Positions 1 through 5,583 of a stretch of 10,893 nucleotides of DNA are shown here, in pieces (the stretch's first letter is position 1; every line of letters begins with the position of its first letter). A program made the position numbers and the translations under genes. This DNA is from CALGFH01 sp045807325 (GTDB lineage Bacteria; Actinomycetota; CALGFH01). The stretch is taken from positions 1-10,893 of the forward strand of contig JBJMHP010000236.1 of NCBI GenBank assembly GCA_045807325.1. The letters run 5' to 3'. The notes below the pieces were generated by a model. That model did not search any database. It was given only the letters and a program-made list of their open reading frames with translations, and was not told the DNA's origin.

Positions 1-1
1 C

Positions 2-469
2 AACCGCCGCCGGCTGCGGCGGACCCTTGCCAAAGAGTGGCGCACGCTCCGCAACCGGCGGCGCGACTTCCACCACAAGACCGCCCGCGGGCTGGTAGAC
101 ACCTGCGACAGTCTTGCCCTCGAACACCTCCGGGTGGCCGCCATGACCGCCACGGCTGCCGGCACCGTCGAGGCGCCCGGCCGCAACGTCGCGGCCAAGG
201 CCGGACTGAACCGGTCGATCCTGGACGCCGGCTGGAGCCAGTTCACGAGCATCCTCGTCGCCAAGGCTGAAAGCGCCGGACGACGAGTCATCCTCGTGCA
301 TCCCGCTTACACCTCGATCGACTGCCATACCTGCGGGACCAGATGCACCCGGTCCCGACAGGAGATCGTCATCTGCCCCGTACACGGCGAACTGGACGCC
401 GATCTCAACGGGGCCCGCAACATCGCAGCCAGGGCCGGGCTGGGCTCTGGTCAAGCCACCGCGGCTTGA
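2..469 (+). CDS. tnpB: TnpB-like RNA-guided endonuclease of an IS200/IS605-type element, C-terminal part
   Basis: The reading frame is open from the left edge and ends at TGA 467-469, so the N-terminus lies outside the window. The visible 155 residues match the C-terminal half of TnpB (IS605 OrfB). They include a basic Arg/His-rich stretch (about 50-90) and an ALEHLRV segment whose Glu (122-124) fits the second RuvC catalytic residue. A zinc-ribbon CHTC pair (323-334) follows, then CPVH (374-385), then DADLNGARN, whose second Asp (401-403) fits the third RuvC residue. The first RuvC Asp would lie upstream of the window. In the family, TnpB cleaves DNA guided by an RNA made from the element's right end. 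The last zinc ligand appears to be His instead of Cys, which may be tolerated or may mark decay. No TnpA is visible. Whether the gene is intact cannot be judged. An internal ATG at 134 is not the start, since homology runs through it. Confidence 0.85.
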   Translation, partial: NRRRLRRTLAKEWRTLRNRRRDFHHKTARGLVDTCDSLALEHLRVAAMTATAAGTVEAPGRNVAAKAGLNRSILDAGWSQFTSILVAKAESAGRRVILVHPAYTSIDCHTCGTRCTRSRQEIVICPVHGELDADLNGARNIAARAGLGSGQATAA

Positions 470-500
470 GAAGCTGCCAGCTTCTCTCGGCAGAGCAGTC
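468..500 (+). mobile_element. Possible right end of the tnpB element, with inverted repeat
   Basis: A perfect 9-bp inverted repeat with a one-base centre (468-476 and 478-486) overlaps the tnpB stop codon. An alternative stem pairs CTGCC (474-478) with GGCAG (489-493). Small subterminal hairpins just after tnpB are typical of IS200/IS605 right ends and of the 3' end of the guide RNA. The repeat could equally be a terminator between the convergent tnpB and xdhC genes, only 33 bp apart. The exact element boundary is not visible. Confidence 0.4.
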
Positions 501-502
501 AC

Positions 503-1279
503 CTACAGCTCGCCCCGCTCCCGGATGGAGTGGACCGGGGAGGCGCGCTCGGACAGGGGGCCGCCGCGGCGGCCGTGGCGGGCCGCGATCACCTCGGCCA
601 GGATGGACACGGCCGTCTCCTCGGGGGACTTGGCCCCGATGTCCAGGCCGATGGGGCCGGAGATGCGGGCGATGTCGGCGTCGCCGAAGCCGGCCGCGCG
701 CAGCCGCTCCAGCCGCTCGGCGTGGGCCCGGCGGCTGCCCATGGCCCCGATGTAGGCGACCGGGCTGCGGAGCAGGGCGGTGAGGGTGGGGTCGTCGAAG
801 CGGGGCTCGTGGGTGAGTACGGCCGCGTAGGTGGCGTCGTCGGGCGGGTTGGCGGTCAGGTACTCCTGGGGCCAGGCGACCACGACCTCGTCGGCGTCGG
901 GGATCCGCTCGGTGGTGGCGAACCGCTCGCGGGCGTCGATCACGCTCACCTTGAAGCCGGTGAAGCGGGCCAGCCGGGCCAGGGCGGCGGCGAAGTCGAC
1001 GGCGCCGACGATCAGCAGCCGCGGCTGGGGCGCGTAGACGTCGAAGAACAGCTCCCGGCCGTCCAGTTCGCGCACGGCCGCCTCCTCGCCGGGCAGCAGC
1101 TCACGGGCGATCCGGGTGGCCGTCTCGTCCAGGGCCGGGTCGCCCAGGGAGCCCTCGACCGCGTCCGGGGTGACCAGCAGCCTGGCCCCCAGCCCGGGCC
1201 CGGCGACCACGGTGACCAGCGCCCCCCGCCGGTCGGCCCGGACCAGGTCGCGGACCGGCTCCCATCCCAGGTCCCCCAT
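503..1279 (-). CDS. XdhC-family protein with C-terminal Rossmann domain (molybdenum cofactor maturation)
   Basis: A 258-residue protein read from ATG 1279-1277 to TAG 505-503. XdhC-family proteins bind molybdenum cofactor, protect it and help its sulfuration and insertion into xanthine-dehydrogenase-type enzymes. The C-terminal XdhC_C domain shows a Rossmann-like strand-loop-helix at about 87-117 (LLIVGAVDF, then VIDAR), YIGAMGSRR at 176-184 and IGLDIGAKSPEETA at 210-223. Residues 20-62 resemble a degenerate copy of the XdhC N-terminal domain: GSLGDPALD stands where the upstream protein has GSVSGGC, so the Cys is absent. The start lies 2 bp after the stop of the upstream gene. There is no strong Shine-Dalgarno there, so translational coupling is likely. 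The frame stays open upstream to 1789, but that part is antisense to other genes and has no family similarity. In this context it probably serves the divergent cox operon. Confidence 0.85.
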   Translation of the reverse strand: MGDLGWEPVRDLVRADRRGALVTVVAGPGLGARLLVTPDAVEGSLGDPALDETATRIARELLPGEEAAVRELDGRELFFDVYAPQPRLLIVGAVDFAAALARLARFTGFKVSVIDARERFATTERIPDADEVVVAWPQEYLTANPPDDATYAAVLTHEPRFDDPTLTALLRSPVAYIGAMGSRRAHAERLERLRAAGFGDADIARISGPIGLDIGAKSPEETAVSILAEVIAARHGRRGGPLSERASPVHSIRERGEL

Positions 1280-1281
1280 GG

Positions 1282-1593
1282 CTAGGGGAGGGGCTCGACG
1301 AACACGTCGATGATCCCGCCGCAGGCCAGGCCCACGTCCCAGACCATCTCGTCGGTGATGCCGAAGGTGACCAGGTGGGCCGGCTCGCCGGCCAGGACCC
1401 GGCCGGCCTCCTCCAGCACCGCCCCCTCGACGCAGCCGCCGGAGACGCTGCCCACCCAGCGGCCGTCGTCGCTGACCGCCATCTTGGCCCCCGGCGGGCG
1501 CGGTGCCGACCCCTTGACCTTGGTCACGGTGGCCAGCGCAACCCGGTGGCCCTCGGCCCGCCAGCCCTCGATCGCATCGAGCACGTCGCGCAT
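1282..1593 (-). CDS. Short XdhC/CoxI-family protein (N-terminal domain only)
   Basis: A 103-residue protein that is almost entirely the XdhC_CoxI domain. Its diagnostic motifs are GSVSGGCVEG at 48-57 (Cys54) and GLACGG at 88-93 (Cys91). In the family, this domain helps bring molybdenum cofactor to its target and takes part in sulfuration; CoxI and CoxF of carboxidotrophs belong here. I chose ATG 1593-1591 because GGAGGT lies 4 bases before it and the protein then begins MRDVLDAIEGW, as expected. An earlier ATG at 1653 would add residues read through the control region. The domain ends at the stop codon and the Rossmann half is in the next gene, so the two together equal one canonical XdhC. 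Such two-gene arrangements are, to my knowledge, common in actinobacteria. The gene is divergent from coxS. Confidence 0.88.
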   Translation of the reverse strand: MRDVLDAIEGWRAEGHRVALATVTKVKGSAPRPPGAKMAVSDDGRWVGSVSGGCVEGAVLEEAGRVLAGEPAHLVTFGITDEMVWDVGLACGGIIDVFVEPLP

Positions 1594-1631
1594 GCACACC
1601 TCCGTCGGTCCGACCGCCAGCATAGCGTTCC

Positions 1632-1652
1632 TGGAAAACCTCCCGTTTTCCA
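1632..1652. promoter_or_regulatory. Candidate operator: perfect 8-bp dyad with 5-bp spacer
   Basis: TGGAAAAC at 1632-1639 and GTTTTCCA at 1645-1652 are exact reverse complements around a 5-bp centre. The AT-rich arms stand out in this very GC-rich sequence. The site lies midway between the two divergent -10 candidates and overlaps the plausible plus-strand -35, where a dimeric repressor or activator could control both directions. I cannot assign a regulator family, and no regulator gene is in the window. Confidence 0.5.
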
Positions 1653-1669
1653 AGCATCTGGCCGATGCT
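1653..1669. promoter_or_regulatory. Second candidate operator: perfect 6-bp dyad with 5-bp spacer
   Basis: AGCATC at 1653-1658 and GATGCT at 1664-1669 are exact reverse complements with the same 5-bp spacing as the dyad it directly abuts. The centres are 19 bp apart, near two helical turns. It ends at the plus-strand TATTGT -10 candidate. The arm sequences differ from the first dyad, so it may bind another protein or be chance. Confidence 0.35.
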
Positions 1670-1704
1670 ATTGTGCAGCACGTTCGACCATTGTCGGCTG
1701 AGCG

Positions 1705-1760
1705 TCGGTCGGATCGGGGCTGCCCATGGGCAAGGTTCGTTGGCTTCCCGATCCGGTCGA
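1705..1760 (+). promoter_or_regulatory. Potential 5'-leader stem-loop before coxS
   Basis: Bases 1705-1718 can pair with 1747-1760 as a 14-bp RNA stem: twelve Watson-Crick pairs and two G-U wobbles. The 28-base loop holds a 12-bp palindrome, 1721-1732 (TGCCCATGGGCA). The stem ends 7 bases before the GGAGGT ribosome binding site (1768-1773) and 18 bases before the TTG start. It could therefore affect access to that site if the transcript begins upstream. I do not recognise it as a known riboswitch, such as the molybdenum-cofactor class. Confidence 0.4.
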
Positions 1761-1778
1761 GGGGGACGGAGGTGGCCC

Positions 1779-2279
1779 TTGAGGCGCATCGCTCTTACCG
1801 TGAACGGCGTCCGGCGCGAGGCTGAGGTCGAGCCTCGCCTGCTCCTTGTCTACTTCCTCCGGGAGACCCTCGGGCTCACCGGCACCAACGTGGGCTGCGA
1901 CACGTCGTCCTGCGGCGCCTGCACGGTGCTGATGGACGGCAAGTCGGTCAAGGCCTGCACGGTGCTGGCCGTCCAGGCCGACGGGTCGGAGGTCACCACC
2001 ATCGAGGGCCTGGCCACCGACGGCCAGCTCCACCCCCTCCAGGAGGCGTTCCGCAACAACCACGGCCTCCAGTGCGGCTTCTGCACCCCCGGGATGATCA
2101 TGGCCGGCCTCGGGCTGATCCAGAGCGGCGCCGGCATGGGCGAGGAGGAGGTGCGCCTCGGCCTGGAGGGCAACCTCTGCCGCTGCACCGGCTACCAGAA
2201 CATCGTCAAGGCCATCCAGGAGGCGGCCGGCAAGATGGGCGAGGCCGCCCCCGCCAGCGTCCAGGGAGGGTCCGAATGA
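1779..2279 (+). CDS. coxS: Small iron-sulfur subunit of a molybdenum hydroxylase (CO dehydrogenase-like)
   Basis: A 166-residue protein of normal length for CoxS. It carries electrons from the Mo site in CoxL to the FAD in CoxM. The N-terminal plant-type [2Fe-2S] domain has Cys40, Cys45, Cys48 and Cys60 (GCDTSSCGAC, then C). The C-terminal helical [2Fe-2S] domain has Cys99 and Cys102 (CGFCTPG) with Cys134 and Cys136 (CRCTGY). I chose TTG 1779-1781: GGAGGT (1768-1773) lies 5 bases before it, and translation then gives the expected short strand before VNG. The open frame extends to an ATG at 1665, but those residues are read through the control region and have no family similarity. The gene ends at TGA 2277-2279, overlapping coxL in ATGA. 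Together the genes S, L and M make the catalytic heterotrimer. Confidence 0.93.
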   Translation: MRRIALTVNGVRREAEVEPRLLLVYFLRETLGLTGTNVGCDTSSCGACTVLMDGKSVKACTVLAVQADGSEVTTIEGLATDGQLHPLQEAFRNNHGLQCGFCTPGMIMAGLGLIQSGAGMGEEEVRLGLEGNLCRCTGYQNIVKAIQEAAGKMGEAAPASVQGGSE

Positions 2280-4759
2280 CTCAGGTAGCCGGGCCGGAGG
2301 CCACGCGCTGGATGGGTGGCGGCCTGAAGCGCAAGGAGGACCCCAAGCTCATCACCGGCCAGGGCCGCTACACCGACGACATCGCCCTGCCCGGCATGCT
2401 GTGGCTGGCCTTCGCGCGCAGCCCGGTCGCCCACGCCACCATCGCCTCGATCGACACCTCGGCGGCCAAGGAGCTGCCCGGGGTGGTGGCCGTCTACACC
2501 GGCGAGGAGCTGGCCTCGGAGTGGGCGGCGGCCATGCCGTGCGCCTGGCCGGTGACCAGCCGCACCTTCCCCGGCGAGCCGACCGCGGACGCCCGCGTCC
2601 CCGACCACTGGCCGGTGGCCAGGGACCGGGTCCGGTACATGGGCGAGATCGTGGCCGTGGTCGTGGCCGACACCCGCGAGCACGCCGTCGACGCCACCGA
2701 GGCGATCGAGGTCGACTACGACGAGCTGCCGGTGGTCGACGGCATCGAGGAGGCCCTGGCCGAGGGCGCCCCCGTCATCCACGAGCAGTTCGGCAGCAAC
2801 GAGCAGTACACCTGGGACCTGCGCAACGGCGACGTCGACAAGGTCTTCGCCGAGGCCCCGGTGGTCGTCTCCGAGCGCTACTTCCATCCCCGGCTGATCG
2901 CCAACGCGATCGAGCCCCGCAGCATCGTGGTTCAGCCGGTCCCGGCCCAGGGCGAGTTCACCGTCTGGACGGCGACCCAGATCCCGCACTTCGTGCGGGT
3001 GTTCCTGACCCTGATCCTCGGCATCCCCGAGACCAAGATCCGGGTCATCGCCCCCGAGGTCGGCGGCGGCTTCGGCTCCAAGCTGGAGGTCTACGCCGAG
3101 GAGTTCACCGCCGTCGCCCTGGCCCGCAAGCTCGGCCAGCCGATCAAGTGGACCGAGTCCCGCTCCGAGGGCTACCTGTCCACCGTCCAGGGCCGCGGCG
3201 TGATCCAGGACATGGAGGTGGCCGCCACCGAGGAGGGCCGGCTGCTCGGCGTGCGGGTCAAGCTCCAGGCCGACATGGGCGCCTACGCGTCGCTGTGCGG
3301 GCCCGGCATCCCTATCCTTGGCGCCTTCCACTACCACGGCGTGTACGACTGCCAGGCCTACAGCTTCACCTGCACCGGGGTGTACACCAACCGGACCCCG
3401 ACCGACGCCTACCGCGGCGCCGGCCGGCCCGAGGCGACCTACGCCGCCGAGCGGATCATGGACGCCCTCGCCCGCCGCGTCGGCAAGGACCCGGCCGAGG
3501 TCCGGGCGATGAACTTCATCCCGCCCTTCGACCAGCCCCGGATGACCGCGGGCACCCTCGAGTACGACTCCGGCAACTATCAGGCCGCCCTCGACAAGGC
3601 CAAGCAGCTGGTCGGCTACGACGAGCTGCGCCGCGAGCAGCAGGCCGGCGACGGCCGGCGCGACGGCAAGCTGCTCGGCGTCGGGATCTCCAGCTACATG
3701 GAGGTCTGCGGCTGGGCCCCGTCGCAGGTGCTGGGCCCCCTCCAGTACGCCGGGGGCGGCTGGGAGCGGGCGTCGGTCCGCTGCAACCCCACCGGCAAGG
3801 TCACCGTGGTCGTCGGGACCTCCCCGCACGGTCAGGGGCATGCCACCACCTTCTCCCAGATCGTGGCCGACGACCTCGGGGTCACCCCCGACGACGTCGA
3901 GGTGCTGTCCGGCGACACCTCGGTGGCCACCTGGGGGCTGGACTCCTACGGCAGCCGCAGCCTCTCGGCCGGCGGCGTGGCCATCCACAAGGCGGCCGAG
4001 CGGGTGCGGGAGCGGGCCAGGGTGCTGGCCGCCCACGAGCTCGAGGTGGCCGAGGAGGACCTCGAGTGGACCGACGGCAAGTTCCAGGTCAAGGGCGCTC
4101 CCGACCGGGCCAAGGCCATCCCTGAGCTGGCCTTCTCGGCCTGGACGGCCCACAACATGCCCGAGGGGGTGGACCCGGTGCTGGAGGCCAGCGCGGTGTA
4201 CGACCCGCCCAACTGGACCTACCCGTCCGGCACCCACATCTGCGTGGTCGAGGTCGACCCGGAGACCGGCTCCACCCGCATCAAGCAGTACGTGGCCGTC
4301 GACGACTGCGGCACCATCATCAACCCGCTGGTCGTGGACGGGCAGGTGATGGGCGGGGTCGCCCAGGGCATCGCCGAGGCGCTGTACGAGGAGGCCGTCT
4401 ACGACGAGAACGGCACCCTGCTGACCGGCAACATGTCCACCTACCGGGTCCCGTCCGCGGCCGAGCTGCCCGGCTACACCCTGGACAAGACCGTCACCCC
4501 CTCCAGCACCAACCCCCTGGGGGTCAAGGGCATCGGCGAGACCGGCACCATCGCCGCCCCGCCGGCGGTGATGAACGCGGTCGCCGACGCGCTGCGCTTC
4601 GTCGGGGTCGAGTTCATCGACAAGCCGGCCTCGGCCGAGAAGGTCTGGCGGGTCGTCCACGAGGCCGGGCACGGCCAGGCACCGCCCGAGCGGACGCCCG
4701 AGGGCGGCGGCACCGGGGCGGCCAGTATGACCCCCGAAGAGGAAGGAGGGGTGGCGTGA
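2276..4759 (+). CDS. coxL: Large Mo-pterin subunit, form II CO dehydrogenase-like aldehyde/xanthine oxidase family
   Basis: An 827-residue catalytic subunit of the xanthine oxidase family. The N-terminal a/b hammerhead domain spans about residues 15-160 (GQGRYTDDI, then VRYMGEIVAVVVADT). The molybdopterin-binding part has GGGFGSK at 263-269, HGQGH at 518-522 and GIGETG with Glu755, the expected catalytic base. The active-site loop is AYRGAGR at 378-384. That is the form II signature; form I CO dehydrogenases have AYxCSFR, whose Cys holds copper. The order S-L-M also fits form II (form I is M-S-L). The substrate is therefore uncertain: CO, an aldehyde or a heterocycle are possible. The start at ATG 2276 has GGGAGGG 5 bases before it and overlaps the coxS stop. 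The last 30 or so residues are a Gly/Glu/Pro-rich tail beyond the fold. The stop overlaps coxM in GTGA. Confidence 0.92.
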   Translation: MTQVAGPEATRWMGGGLKRKEDPKLITGQGRYTDDIALPGMLWLAFARSPVAHATIASIDTSAAKELPGVVAVYTGEELASEWAAAMPCAWPVTSRTFPGEPTADARVPDHWPVARDRVRYMGEIVAVVVADTREHAVDATEAIEVDYDELPVVDGIEEALAEGAPVIHEQFGSNEQYTWDLRNGDVDKVFAEAPVVVSERYFHPRLIANAIEPRSIVVQPVPAQGEFTVWTATQIPHFVRVFLTLILGIPETKIRVIAPEVGGGFGSKLEVYAEEFTAVALARKLGQPIKWTESRSEGYLSTVQGRGVIQDMEVAATEEGRLLGVRVKLQADMGAYASLCGPGIPILGAFHYHGVYDCQAYSFTCTGVYTNRTPTDAYRGAGRPEATYAAERIMDALARRVGKDPAEVRAMNFIPPFDQPRMTAGTLEYDSGNYQAALDKAKQLVGYDELRREQQAGDGRRDGKLLGVGISSYMEVCGWAPSQVLGPLQYAGGGWERASVRCNPTGKVTVVVGTSPHGQGHATTFSQIVADDLGVTPDDVEVLSGDTSVATWGLDSYGSRSLSAGGVAIHKAAERVRERARVLAAHELEVAEEDLEWTDGKFQVKGAPDRAKAIPELAFSAWTAHNMPEGVDPVLEASAVYDPPNWTYPSGTHICVVEVDPETGSTRIKQYVAVDDCGTIINPLVVDGQVMGGVAQGIAEALYEEAVYDENGTLLTGNMSTYRVPSAAELPGYTLDKTVTPSSTNPLGVKGIGETGTIAAPPAVMNAVADALRFVGVEFIDKPASAEKVWRVVHEAGHGQAPPERTPEGGGTGAASMTPEEEGGVA

Positions 4760-5583
4760 TCCCGGCAGCGTTCGACTACGAGGTCGCCGAGTCCGCCGAC
4801 CACGCCGTCAGCCTCCTCGGCGAGCACGGCGAGGACGCCAAGCTGCTGGCCGGCGGCCACTCGCTGCTCCCGCTGATGCGGGTGCGGCTGGCCGCCCCGA
4901 GCGTGCTGGTCGACATCGGCCGCATCGGCGACCTCGACTACGTCCGCGACGGCGGCGACCACGTGGCCATCGGCGCCCTCGCCACCCTCGAGGACGTCCA
5001 CTTCTCGGAGCTGCTGGAGCGGGAGTGCCCGATCGTGGCCCACACCGCCGGCGAGGTCGGGGACCCGCAGGTCCGCCACCGGGGCACGATCGGCGGCACG
5101 GCGGCCCACGCCGACCCGGCCTCCGACCTCCCCACGGTCCTGCTGGCCCTCGACGCCGAGCTGGTCGTGCACGGGCCGGGTGGGGACCGGACGGTGGCGG
5201 CCCGGGACTTCTGGAAGGGCATCTTCGAGTCCGACCTCGGCCCCCAGGACCTGCTCACCGAGCTCCGGGTGCCCAAGCTGCCCGGGGCCGGCTGGAACTA
5301 CCAGAAGTTCCACCCCAGGGCCCAGGACTGGGCGATCGTGGGCGTGGCCGCGGTGGCCCGCAACGGCGGGGTCAGCGTGGCCCTGACCAACATGGGCGAG
5401 ACGCCGATCCGGGCCGGCGCGGTCGAGCAGGCGCTGGCCTCCGGGTCCGACCCGGGCGCGGCGGCCGAGCAGGCGCTGGAGGGCACCAGCCCACCCAACG
5501 ACGCCCTGGCCAGCTCGGAGTACCGTAGCCATCTGGCCAAGGTGCTGACCAGGCGGGCCATCGAAGGAGCAAGATCGAGCTGA
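4756..5583 (+). CDS. coxM: FAD-binding medium subunit of the CO dehydrogenase-like hydroxylase
   Basis: A 275-residue protein of the normal length for CoxM. It holds the FAD that takes electrons from the CoxS clusters and passes them to an external acceptor, likely in the respiratory chain. The two FAD-binding motifs of the family are present: AGGHS at 32-36, followed by LLPLMRVRLAAP, and TIGG at 111-114, followed by TAAHADPASDLP. The C-terminal CoxM/CODH flavoprotein domain covers about 165-270. The start is GTG 4756, in a GTGA overlap with the coxL stop and preceded by GGAAGGAGGGG (4741-4751). The first residues (IPAAFDYEVAES) fit the family N-terminus. The gene ends at TGA 5581-5583 with a four-base CTGA overlap with the proposed coxD start. 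Confidence 0.93.
   Translation: MIPAAFDYEVAESADHAVSLLGEHGEDAKLLAGGHSLLPLMRVRLAAPSVLVDIGRIGDLDYVRDGGDHVAIGALATLEDVHFSELLERECPIVAHTAGEVGDPQVRHRGTIGGTAAHADPASDLPTVLLALDAELVVHGPGGDRTVAARDFWKGIFESDLGPQDLLTELRVPKLPGAGWNYQKFHPRAQDWAIVGVAAVARNGGVSVALTNMGETPIRAGAVEQALASGSDPGAAAEQALEGTSPPNDALASSEYRSHLAKVLTRRAIEGARSS

Larger units (their letters stand above)
1594..1778. promoter_or_regulatory. Divergent control region between the xdhC pair and coxSLMDE
   Basis: This 185-bp gap must hold the start signals for both transcription units. TANNNT-type -10 candidates, common in actinobacteria, are TATTGT at 1669-1674 for the plus strand and TATGCT (1624-1619 read on the minus strand). The first lies 17 bp downstream of TTTTCC (1646-1651), a poor -35. 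It would give the cox mRNA a leader of about 95-100 bases, while the minus-strand one gives about 20 bases. Two dyads sit between the candidates, and a third small palindrome (GTCGG-T-CCGAC, 1604-1614) lies near the presumed minus-strand start. The promoter calls are inference from weak hexamers. Confidence 0.45.

Noticed and set aside
1280..1789. N-terminal extension of the second XdhC gene up to 1789
   Set aside because: The extension is an out-of-frame reading of the short XdhC gene and of the control region. ATG 1279 directly after the upstream stop gives the normal family start.
2192..4672. Very long open frame on the minus strand, antisense to coxL
   Set aside because: Its translation is a Gly/Asp/Val/Leu/His-rich shadow with no domain, while the plus strand encodes a complete CoxL. 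Such frames are expected opposite GC-rich genes.
2276..4759. Classical form I aerobic CO dehydrogenase
   Set aside because: The copper-binding Cys loop AYxCSFR is absent and the gene order is not M-S-L.
5529..5583. Programmed -1 frameshift making a CoxM-CoxD fusion
   Set aside because: The coxD frame is -1 to coxM, and a Shine-Dalgarno-like GAAGGAG and a downstream hairpin are present. However, no slippery heptamer occurs in the overlap, and CTG reinitiation explains the junction more simply. Kept only as an alternative for the start finding.
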